Part shown: positions 1 through 5,163 of the stretch, one piece after another
How the letters are laid out: every line of letters begins with the position of its first letter
Numbering within the stretch: position 1 is the stretch's first letter
Assembly (NCBI GenBank): GCA_017543805.1
Contig: JAFYFK010000239.1
Coordinates: forward strand, 1-7,950
Direction of reading: 5' to 3'
From: Bacillota bacterium
GTDB taxonomy: Bacteria; Bacillota; Clostridia; Peptostreptococcales; Anaerovoracaceae
DNA: 7,950 nucleotides
The notes under the pieces: generated by a model
What the model was told of the DNA's origin: nothing
The model's input: the letters and a program-made list of their open reading frames with translations, nothing else
The model's database searches: none
Made by a program: the position numbers and the translations under genes

Positions 1-789
1 AAGCTTTCCGATAATATCAAATTCCGGAATTATTCTCGTAGCCTTGGCTTCTATGCGCCAGATCAGCTCGGGGTCAAGAACCTCGGGGCAGAGACCCGGA
101 CCGTCAAAAATGAACACCCGGGTCAGCGCTTCAAGAGCGCCGTCAGAGAGATGGCAGGCCGCGTAGAGCGCCAGGTTTCCTCCCTTGGAGTGACCTCCGA
201 TATAATTTGCCTTTCCGTCTTCGATATGCTGCTCGCAGTAGACCTGCGCCAGTTCCTGAGCGGTAGTCCTGGTGAAGGCGATCATAAAGTCTTCCTTCCA
301 TCCGGCCAGCGAGCTGTCCGTGCCGCGCAGCGCAAGGAAGTTGAAATCCGGGCAGCGGAACACCATCGCGGCAAACTGCAGCGGGACTGAAGGATCCAGG
401 ATATCCACAATATTGGTGATCTCAAGATCCCCGAAACGCTTCGACTTTACGGCTTGCTCAAGCACAGCGTTATAACCCATGTCCTCGCCTGTTATGCGTA
501 TGGGCAGAGGCTCCGATTCGATCCTCCAGGCGCAGTCTCCGAGCCTGACGGTCTTTATTTTTACCGCGTCAGGGAAAGCCTGGGTAAAGTCATAATATGA
601 CAGCAGGCTGAGCACAAGCGCGTCCAGCTCATTAAAAGGATATGCCTCAAACGAAAGGTCTCCCATCCAGCCAATGTAGTCATAGAGCCGGTCGAAGGGT
701 TTTAGGTACGGCACCGCGCCTGCCACAGCCGGCAGTGCGCTTTTCACTTTGCTTTCTATTTTGTTTTTTGTTTCTTTTGCTTTGCCCAT
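1..789 (-). CDS. DUF2974 / Mbeg1-like alpha/beta hydrolase, partial (C-terminus beyond window)
   Basis: Reading from an ATG at 789 down to base 1 gives 263 codons without a stop, so the C-terminus lies outside the window. The family mark is a lipase-type nucleophile elbow, IGGHSKGGNLALYA, at about residues 197-210 with Ser201 as likely nucleophile, preceded by the FLALRGTD segment (151-158) and followed by FDGPG (228-232). The N-terminal DYIGWMGDLSF and PFNELDALVLSLLSYYDF segments are also typical of this family of predicted serine hydrolases, whose substrate is unknown. About 35 residues, Lys-rich and then hydrophobic, precede the conserved DYI block, so the true start could be later, for example at an in-frame GTG. 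No good Shine-Dalgarno precedes the ATG at 789. An intrinsic terminator ends only about 13 nt upstream, leaving no room for its own promoter, so expression probably depends on read-through from the SPFH cluster. Confidence 0.85.
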   Translation of the reverse strand, partial: MGKAKETKNKIESKVKSALPAVAGAVPYLKPFDRLYDYIGWMGDLSFEAYPFNELDALVLSLLSYYDFTQAFPDAVKIKTVRLGDCAWRIESEPLPIRITGEDMGYNAVLEQAVKSKRFGDLEITNIVDILDPSVPLQFAAMVFRCPDFNFLALRGTDSSLAGWKEDFMIAFTRTTAQELAQVYCEQHIEDGKANYIGGHSKGGNLALYAACHLSDGALEALTRVFIFDGPGLCPEVLDPELIWRIEAKATRIIPEFDIIGKL

Positions 790-794
790 CGTCA

Positions 795-832
795 CTGATA
801 AAACAAAAGTCCGACAAGCGCCGGACTTTTGT
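795..832 (-). terminator. Intrinsic terminator after the SPFH cluster
   Basis: Bases 803-813 and 822-832 form a perfect 11-bp stem around an 8-nt loop (814-821). On the minus strand it is followed by TTTTGTTTTATC. It sits 19 nt after the stop codon of the 178-aa gene and 13 nt before the ATG of the hydrolase gene. On the plus strand the stem itself ends in TTTTGT, so it may work weakly in that direction too. Confidence 0.82.
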
Positions 833-851
833 ACGTCACATTAAAGCGTTT

Positions 852-1388
852 TTACATTTCTCCGTCGTCGATAGAATCGTCGTGCTGCAGCAGATGCAGG
901 CGCTTTAACTGGCGCGCGTCACAGCTGGCGTCGTGTGAAGCGCCGAGGTCCAACAGGCCCTCTCCGCTCTTCCATGCGCGGCGCTCAGCGCGGAGCTGCC
1001 TGGCAAGCCAGTCGTGCTGACGGTCCTCGATAAGGGCCGACATGCCGTCGCGATTCTCACCCGCGCGCAGCTGGGCTATGCTCACATGCTGGGCGGAAGT
1101 ATTGTAATTTGACGGGTTGACCGCGTACCGCTCCGCATAGTTTTCAGTTTCCTCACGGAGGCGCTGCGCAGCCGCGACGCTTTTCGATACTGCGGGCGGC
1201 ATGCGGAACTGCGGCACATTGCCGCGGCTCTCGGCTCTGGAGATGGTCTCCCTCTGAGCCATATTGTCAGCGGAGGGTATTATGGGCTTTTTTGCAGCCT
1301 TTATCATGCCCTTCCGCTTTTTAGATCTTACAATAAAGATAATGATGATTATCCAAAATATAAGACCAGAGAAAACATCCGAGTCCAT
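852..1388 (-). CDS. Hypothetical single-pass membrane protein, last gene of the M50-SPFH cluster
   Basis: This is a 178-residue protein I cannot assign to a family. Residues 7-20 form one very hydrophobic segment (FSGLIFWIIIIIFIV), followed at once by a basic stop-transfer cluster (RSKKRKGMIKAAKK). The rest would therefore be a polar, highly charged cytoplasmic domain. It is rich in Arg, Glu, Ala and Gln, probably partly helical around 70-90 and 120-140, and ends in an acidic tail (DDSIDDGEM). The gene is supported by an AAAGGAG Shine-Dalgarno 7 nt before the ATG, which overlaps the stop codon of the SPFH gene (12-nt gap), suggesting translational coupling. A terminator follows its stop. It is not NfeD, the usual small partner of stomatin-like genes, because it lacks the several membrane spans and OB-fold. 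It may be a partner or adaptor of the SPFH protein (inference from position only). Confidence 0.75.
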   Translation of the reverse strand: MDSDVFSGLIFWIIIIIFIVRSKKRKGMIKAAKKPIIPSADNMAQRETISRAESRGNVPQFRMPPAVSKSVAAAQRLREETENYAERYAVNPSNYNTSAQHVSIAQLRAGENRDGMSALIEDRQHDWLARQLRAERRAWKSGEGLLDLGASHDASCDARQLKRLHLLQHDDSIDDGEM

Positions 1389-1400
1389 GGAAATTCTCCT

Positions 1401-2303
1401 TTATTCTTTGCGGACAGCCTCGGTAACAGCAGTCAGAGTACCTGCAAGGTTTGCGATCTCGGACGGTACGATGATCTTGGTCGACTGTCCGTTGGCCATG
1501 GTCTCAGCGGCTTCAAACGATCTGAGAGCAAGATACTTCTGGGAAGGATCGGCCTCGTTGATAAGGCGGATAGCCTCTGCCTTGGCCTTCTGAACAGCCA
1601 GCAGAGCCTCGGCTTCGCCCTGTGCCTCGCGGATCTTCTGCTCCTTGGCAGCGTCTGCGCGGAGGATCGCGGCTTCCTTTTCACCTTCTGCGAGGGTGAT
1701 CGCGGACTGCTTCTTACCTTCTGCGGTAAGGATGGCTTCTCTCTTTTCACGCTCAGCCTTCATCTGCTTTTCCATTGCGTCCTGAATGGATCTCGGCGGC
1801 TGAATGTTCTTAACCTCTACACGGTTGACCTTGATGCCCCACTTGTCGGTAGCTTCGTCCAGGATGACGGTGATCTTGGAGTTGATCTCGTCACGGGAGG
1901 TCAGCGTTTCGTCGAGGGTCATGGAACCGATTATGTTACGGAGAGTCGTCGCGGACAGGTTCTCGATAGCCGCGATAGGTCTTTCAACGCCGTACGCGAA
2001 GCTCTTCGGGTCGAAGATCGCGAAGAATACGACGGAGTCGACCATCATGGTTACGTTATCCTTGGTGATAACGGGCTGCGGCTCGAAGTCCGCCACCTGC
2101 TCCTTGAGCGAAACTCTCTTGACTATTCTGTACACTACAGGGATCTTGAAGTGAAGGCCCGCGTTCCAGGTCTCCTTGTACTGTCCGAAGGCTTCGACGA
2201 TCCACGCGTTTGCCTGCGGGACGATCTTGATGCAGTTCAGCGCTATAAGCACCAGAATTGCGAGAATAATGATCGGTGTTAATACAGCAAATACTCCGCC
2301 CAT
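1401..2303 (-). CDS. SPFH-domain (stomatin / QmcA-like) membrane protein
   Basis: This 300-residue protein has the stomatin/prohibitin/flotillin/HflKC architecture. An N-terminal membrane anchor (about 4-24) leads into the SPFH start IVPQANAWIVEAFGQY (27-42), the GLHFKIP motif (49-55), the VTMMVDSVVFFAI strand pair (84-96) and the RNIIGSMTLDETLTSRDEI block (122-140). A long Ala/Glu/Lys/Arg coiled coil runs from about 175 to 250, and a short C-terminal part ends in TEAVRKE. Family members oligomerise into rings or lattices at the membrane and scaffold or regulate membrane proteases and lipid microdomains. Length is normal for a QmcA-type protein. The ATG at 2303 has an AAAGGGG Shine-Dalgarno 8 nt upstream, partly overlapping the end of the M50 protease gene. 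Lying directly behind a membrane protease gene, it may control that protease as HflKC controls FtsH (inference). The family is secure; the substrate or partner is not known. Confidence 0.94.
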   Translation of the reverse strand: MGGVFAVLTPIIILAILVLIALNCIKIVPQANAWIVEAFGQYKETWNAGLHFKIPVVYRIVKRVSLKEQVADFEPQPVITKDNVTMMVDSVVFFAIFDPKSFAYGVERPIAAIENLSATTLRNIIGSMTLDETLTSRDEINSKITVILDEATDKWGIKVNRVEVKNIQPPRSIQDAMEKQMKAEREKREAILTAEGKKQSAITLAEGEKEAAILRADAAKEQKIREAQGEAEALLAVQKAKAEAIRLINEADPSQKYLALRSFEAAETMANGQSTKIIVPSEIANLAGTLTAVTEAVRKE

Positions 2304-2318
2304 AATAAATACCCCTTT

Positions 2319-3080
2319 CTATAGGAAATACCACCAGTTGCTGACTCCACAGAGTCTTGTAAGAATAAAATTGACGATTGCGACCATAGGTCTTGATATG
2401 AGCATGCTCGGTATGTTGAGCAGTATCATAAACATAAGTATCATAAAGCTGTACTGGCGCACAAAACTGTAAAAGCGCGTATTGTACAGGTTGAATATGT
2501 CCGTGATCACCCCGAATCCGTCGAGCGGCGGCACCGGCAGCAGGTTGAAGAGCATCAGGGAGATGTTGATTATGACTATCTCCACTATGACGTAGCCGAT
2601 CGCCGTCCCAACCGATGTGGTCATAAGGCCTGAAGCGGCTGTGGTCAGGATCTTTAGTATGAACCCGGCGGCGACCGCGACTATGAGGTTCATCGTGACC
2701 CCGGCAAGCCCCACCAGTATGCTGTCTCTGCGGCGTTCGCGGAAGTTGAGCGGGTTGATCATTACCGGCTTGCCCCAGCCGAAGTGTATGAACACCAGCG
2801 AGATGAGTCCGAACGGGTCGATGTGCGCCCTGGGGTCAAGCGTGACCCTCCCCTGGTAGACAGGGGTGTTGTCCCCGCAGAGCTGAGCCACCTTGGCGTG
2901 GCCGAACTCGTGGAAGGACAGGCCGACGACGATCGCCGGAAGGATCAGCACCGTGTCCATGATCCAGTCCAGAAGGCCGCTCGGGCCGTTGTACAGCATC
3001 GCGCGGATAGGCCCTTCGTAGAGAAGGATCATGATCAATATGAATAATGTGGGATTACCCTGAAATCTTCTCGATGTCAA
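2319..3080 (-). CDS. M50 family (site-2 protease-like) intramembrane zinc metalloprotease
   Basis: This is a 253-residue polytopic membrane protein. The zinc-binding HEFGH (57-61, catalytic Glu58) lies in a membrane segment, and NLLPVPPLDG (179-188, third zinc ligand Asp187) lies in a later one. Both are defining motifs of M50B site-2 proteases. GRVTLDPRAHIDPFG (77-91) and WGKPVMINP (102-110) are typical of the short PDZ-less prokaryotic subgroup. Such enzymes cut transmembrane segments, for example of anti-sigma factors; the target here is unknown. The start is uncertain. The longest frame begins with TTG at 3080, whose only Shine-Dalgarno-like GAGG is 1 nt away. An ATG at 3087 is in another frame. 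Met28 (2999) has AAGGG 10 nt upstream and would leave a shorter N-terminus. I kept TTG because NPTLFI (9-14) resembles the usual N-terminal segment of this family. It is first in a cluster with SPFH, with a 15-nt gap. Confidence 0.92.
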   Translation of the reverse strand: MTSRRFQGNPTLFILIMILLYEGPIRAMLYNGPSGLLDWIMDTVLILPAIVVGLSFHEFGHAKVAQLCGDNTPVYQGRVTLDPRAHIDPFGLISLVFIHFGWGKPVMINPLNFRERRRDSILVGLAGVTMNLIVAVAAGFILKILTTAASGLMTTSVGTAIGYVIVEIVIINISLMLFNLLPVPPLDGFGVITDIFNLYNTRFYSFVRQYSFMILMFMILLNIPSMLISRPMVAIVNFILTRLCGVSNWWYFL

Positions 3081-3103
3081 ACCTCATTAATAATTGTTGA
3101 TTA

Positions 3104-3132
3104 ATTATATCATACCCAAACAATGTAATAAA
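3104..3132 (-). promoter_or_regulatory. Extended -10 promoter of the M50-SPFH cluster
   Basis: On the minus strand a perfect TATAAT (3109-3104) is preceded directly by TGA, forming an extended -10 element (TGATATAAT). A weak -35 (TTTATT, 3132-3127) lies 17 nt upstream, which is acceptable for extended -10 promoters. Transcription would begin near 3097, giving a leader of under 20 nt before the TTG at 3080. The 80-nt gap between the ABC-F stop and this gene is AT-rich. I see no convincing terminator in it, so read-through from the ABC-F gene is possible. Confidence 0.68.
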
Positions 3133-3159
3133 GTTGTGAAAAACATGTGTTATTTGACC

Positions 3160-4758
3160 TTATTCTGTTTCTTTAAGCAAAATAAGCCCGTTTTTCCCAA
3201 GCTCGTAAACCTTGTCGCAGACCTCGCGTATAAAGCGCCTGTCGTGTGACACGCTGATGACGGCTCCGGGGAAATTCCTGAGCATGCGCCGTATGACCGG
3301 CCCGGAGAGCGGAGAGAAATTGCGGGTCGGTTCGTCGAGGATCAGCACGTTGGCGCCGGAGGTATTCATCCGCAGCAGAAAGATCTTTGCCTGCTGGCCT
3401 CCGGACAGCTCGCCGGTCGGATGTTCCATCTCGGCCGTGGTGAAGCGCAGCGCGCCGAGGAATTCACGGACCATAGTGCGCTCTGCAGCGTCTCCGCGCA
3501 TGCAGATGTTCTCGACCGGAGTCTTTGCCATATCAAGCAGATCCGCGTAATCCTGCGGCATGTAGACCGCGCGGATGTCCGTGCGCGGCAGCAGTTCCGC
3601 TGCTATCCGGCGGAGCAGAGTGGTCTTTCCGCAGCCGTTTGCCCCGACTATGCAGATCTTCTCGGGACCGCGCACCAGCAGTTCAATGTTCTCCGCAAGC
3701 AATCTGCTGCTTTCCGAAGCCTGACTGTCCGCTCCGTCCGGATCCGGCGTCCGCAGCTCGGCAAGCCTGAAGTCAAGCACTGTCTTGCCCGCAGCCAGAG
3801 GTATCGCCTCCGTGCGGAGCTTAAAATCAATGGCGTTCTCGAAGACCGGTTTCTGAGTCATCTTCGCGTCCTCTTTGGCAAAACGCTTTTCCATGGATTT
3901 GACGGTGTGCATTTTGTCTTTCAGGTTTCTGGCAGCCTGCATCGGGTCCGGCATGTCTTTTCCCGCGTGATTGACCGTGACCTGCGCGCGGGCAACGCTC
4001 TGCAGGATACGTCTGTACTTCTCATCACGCTTACGCTTTTCACGAAGGTCGCTCTGGGCCTGCTGCGCCTGCTTTTCCATGGCTGCCGAGCGGCGTTTAA
4101 TGTATTCGGCATAGGAGACCCGCGCAACGGTATGCCGGCACTCCTGTTTTCTGTGCAGCATTTCGAGGTGCAGCACGCAGTTTGCCGTCTGCTCGATCAG
4201 CACCTCGTCGTGGGAAATGAAAAGCACAGCGCCGCGGAAAGAGTTTATAAACCGTTCCAGCCACCTGAGCGTCTCTATGTCAAGATCGTTGGACGGCTCA
4301 TCGAGAAGCAGGACCGTCGGATCCGTCAGCAGGAGCCGGAGCAGCTGAGTCTTGACTTTTTCGCCGCCTGAGAGCTGCCACATCAGTTCCGCGCCGTAAT
4401 AGTGTTCTTTGGGAAGCCCCAGCTGTTTTGCAAGCGCGGCAAGTTCAGCGGGATTCTTCTCCCAGAACGCCGGTTCTGCGGAAAAATAATCATAGATACT
4501 CATCGACGCCGCATCTTCCGGAAGCGACTGCGGCAGCCATGCCAGCCTCTCCCTCCCGGTCATGCGCTCCCCGCTGGCTTCTGCGTAATCCTCGACCAGC
4601 GCCGGGTCGTATATCCAGCGCAGCAGAGTCGATTTGCCGTTTCCCTCCTCTCCGATGACGACCATCCTGTCGCCCGGATTCAGCACAAACGACACATCCT
4701 TCATTATCGTCCGGAGGTCCTTTTTATGTATAATTGTCACATTCTTTATCTGCAGCAT
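3160..4758 (-). CDS. ABC-F family ATPase, probable ribosome-protection / antibiotic-response factor
   Basis: This is a 532-residue soluble protein with two ABC ATPase domains and no membrane segment, as in ABC-F proteins that bind the ribosomal E site. NBD1 has Walker A GEEGNGKST (36-44), signature LSGGE (129-133), Walker B VLLLDEP (149-155), D-loop NDLD and switch His183. A basic, Lys/Arg/Gln-rich helical linker, the P-site tRNA interaction region, spans about 205-300. NBD2 has Walker A GANGCGKTT (372-380), signature LSGGQQ (451-456), Walker B VLILDEP (471-477) and switch His505. Oddly, the D-loop after NBD2 Walker B reads TRNFSP instead of the usual TNHLD. The ATG at 4758 has AAAGGA 5 nt upstream. 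The long leader carries a uORF/terminator attenuator, a control mode known for resistance ABC-F genes such as Listeria lmo0919 and Bacillus vmlR, which favours a resistance role over housekeeping. Drug class is not deducible, so no gene name is given. Confidence 0.95.
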   Translation of the reverse strand: MLQIKNVTIIHKKDLRTIMKDVSFVLNPGDRMVVIGEEGNGKSTLLRWIYDPALVEDYAEASGERMTGRERLAWLPQSLPEDAASMSIYDYFSAEPAFWEKNPAELAALAKQLGLPKEHYYGAELMWQLSGGEKVKTQLLRLLLTDPTVLLLDEPSNDLDIETLRWLERFINSFRGAVLFISHDEVLIEQTANCVLHLEMLHRKQECRHTVARVSYAEYIKRRSAAMEKQAQQAQSDLREKRKRDEKYRRILQSVARAQVTVNHAGKDMPDPMQAARNLKDKMHTVKSMEKRFAKEDAKMTQKPVFENAIDFKLRTEAIPLAAGKTVLDFRLAELRTPDPDGADSQASESSRLLAENIELLVRGPEKICIVGANGCGKTTLLRRIAAELLPRTDIRAVYMPQDYADLLDMAKTPVENICMRGDAAERTMVREFLGALRFTTAEMEHPTGELSGGQQAKIFLLRMNTSGANVLILDEPTRNFSPLSGPVIRRMLRNFPGAVISVSHDRRFIREVCDKVYELGKNGLILLKETE

Positions 4759-4774
4759 ATATTTCCTTTCCGGG

Positions 4775-4806
4775 AATAAAAAGACCCGTCCCGGCCGGAA
4801 CGGATC
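4775..4806 (-). terminator. Intrinsic terminator in the ABC-F leader (attenuator, segment 3)
   Basis: On the minus strand GATCCGTTCC (4806-4797), loop GGCC, and GGGACGGGTC (4792-4783) form a 10-bp stem with two G-U pairs. It is followed by TTTTTATT. It ends just before the GGAAAGGA ribosome binding site of the ABC-F gene, with no gene ending upstream on this strand, so it acts as a conditional terminator in a leader. Its 5' arm and loop (4802-4794) are perfectly complementary over 9 nt to the mid-leader segment 4909-4901. Confidence 0.83.
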
Positions 4807-4895
4807 GCGTAAACGCCTGGAGCGCGCGGAGCAGCCAACGTAAAACCGCCGCGCAAAAGATCAGCCGCATAATAAAACAGCCGCTGGAGGCGCTT

Positions 4896-4909
4896 GGAAT
4901 CGTTCCGGC
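4896..4909 (-). promoter_or_regulatory. Putative antiterminator segment (segment 2)
   Basis: The minus-strand segment GCCGGAACGATTCC can pair in two exclusive ways. GCCGGAACG (4909-4901) matches the terminator 5' arm and loop (4802-4794) perfectly over 9 bp, extended by AT across one bulge, which would prevent terminator formation. CCGGAACGATTCC (4908-4896) can instead pair with GGATCGTTTGG (4984-4974) right after the uORF stop, giving about 11 pairs including one G-U, with two single-base bulges. Found by eye, not folded. Confidence 0.62.
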
Positions 4910-4920
4910 ACAGGCAAATT

Positions 4921-4939
4921 CAGGAGCCTTCGGCCCCTG
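4921..4939 (-). other. Leader hairpin between attenuator segments 1 and 2
   Basis: On the minus strand CAGGGGCC (4939-4932), loop GAA, and GGCTCCTG (4928-4921) form an 8-bp stem with one G-U pair. There is no U-run after it, so it is not a terminator. It lies between segments 1 and 2 and would bring them together, or serve as a polymerase pause site (inference). Confidence 0.55.
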
Positions 4940-4973
4940 CTGATCAGGCATCGCGCCCGTCAGATAACCTTTA

Positions 4974-4984
4974 CCAAACGATCC
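4974..4984 (-). promoter_or_regulatory. Putative anti-antiterminator (segment 1), abutting the uORF stop
   Basis: GGATCGTTTGG begins at the base after the TAA of the three-codon uORF. It can pair with CCGGAACGATTCC (4908-4896). A ribosome stopped on the Lys or stop codon of the uORF would physically cover these 11 nt, so this pairing would be available only when the uORF is translated and released normally or not translated at all. Confidence 0.58.
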
Positions 4985-4996
4985 TTACTTGCGCAT
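4985..4996 (-). CDS. Three-codon leader peptide (Met-Arg-Lys-stop) of the ABC-F gene
   Basis: The minus strand reads ATG CGC AAG TAA, preceded by a near-perfect Shine-Dalgarno AAGGAGG (5007-5001) 4 nt before the ATG. This is the best ribosome binding site in the region, and no longer ORF can use it: the frame stops after three codons. It lies about 30 nt after the predicted transcription start and 226 nt before the ABC-F start codon. Very short uORFs fit sensing of drugs that block the first peptide bonds (lincosamides, pleuromutilins, streptogramin A, or macrolides with MR-type peptides); which drug applies here is not deducible. The stop codon touches the first switching segment of the leader. 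The alternative is that the Shine-Dalgarno and ATG arose by chance, but their position between promoter and attenuator argues against that. Confidence 0.66.
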   Translation of the reverse strand: MRK

Positions 4997-5034
4997 CTTT
5001 CCTCCTTGTGACTGCTGAAATACATCTTTTTATT

Positions 5035-5064
5035 ATTATGCCCTGCCGGCAGGGTTTCTGTCAA
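5035..5064 (-). promoter_or_regulatory. Promoter of the ABC-F leader transcript, with embedded operator
   Basis: On the minus strand TTGACA (5064-5059, perfect -35) and CATAAT (5040-5035, 5 of 6 to consensus) are 18 nt apart. Overlapping ATAATA or TAATAA would give spacers of 19 or 20 nt, as in MerR-activated promoters. Transcription would start near 5028, giving a leader of about 270 nt before the ABC-F ATG. The -35 lies 41 nt from the -35 of the divergent MerR promoter. Confidence 0.78.
5041..5054. promoter_or_regulatory. Perfect 14-bp palindrome between -35 and -10 of the ABC-F promoter (probable operator)
   Basis: CCCTGCCGGCAGGG is a perfect inverted repeat filling most of the spacer. 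It lies upstream of the predicted transcription start, so it acts as DNA rather than RNA. This is where MerR-family activators bind, and where a repressor would block polymerase. Its sequence differs from the dyad in the MerR promoter, so a different regulator, or a relaxed one, may read it. Confidence 0.62.
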
Positions 5065-5105
5065 GAACGGCAGCGCTTCCGGGTGGAAAGTTTTTAAAAT
5101 CAGTA

Positions 5106-5136
5106 TTGACTCTTACGTAACGTCATAGTTTATTAT
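5106..5136 (+). promoter_or_regulatory. MerR-type autoregulated promoter with operator dyad
   Basis: TTGACT (5106-5111) and TATTAT (5131-5136), each 5 of 6 to consensus, are 19 nt apart, the long spacer typical of promoters distorted by MerR-family activators. Within it ACTCTTACG (5109-5117) and CGTCATAGT (5121-5129) form an imperfect dyad (7 of 9) around TAA. The usual mode is autoregulation by the adjacent MerR protein. Confidence 0.72.
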
Positions 5137-5163
5137 TGAATTACAGCAAAGGAGATCCGTACT

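Noticed and set aside
1..6. HindIII site at the very first base, as a sign of a clone junction
   Set aside because: The hydrolase reading frame runs intact to base 1 and nothing else suggests a vector or insert boundary, so a chance edge is simpler.
3058..3080. TTGACA at the M50 start as a -35 box of a downstream promoter
   Set aside because: No acceptable -10 lies 16-19 nt downstream (TAATCC only). The TGATATAAT at 3112-3104 is a far better promoter.
3104..3159. Possible terminator after the ABC-F gene
   Set aside because: Only a short ACATGT palindrome with a few U residues is present. I found no stable stem followed by a U-tract.
3421..4371. 316-codon open frame on the plus strand opposite the ABC-F gene
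   Set aside because: It is antisense to a well-supported ABC-F coding sequence, has no ribosome binding site and no recognisable domain. It is an open-frame shadow of GC-rich codon use.
4843..4868. GC-rich stem in the ABC-F leader (GCGCGG with CCGCGC) as an extra terminator
   Set aside because: It has a long loop and no U-tract after it. It may contribute to leader folding but cannot be called by eye.
4724..4951. 75-codon ORF on the minus strand covering the ABC-F leader and overlapping the ABC-F start
   Set aside because: No usable Shine-Dalgarno before its ATG. It runs through the antiterminator and terminator segments and is out of frame with the ABC-F gene. RNA structure explains the region better.
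4960..5025. 21-codon ORF on the minus strand starting just after the predicted ABC-F transcription start
   Set aside because: It lacks a Shine-Dalgarno and would start within a few nt of the RNA 5' end. It overlaps the three-codon uORF, which has a far stronger ribosome binding site. Leaderless initiation cannot be fully excluded.
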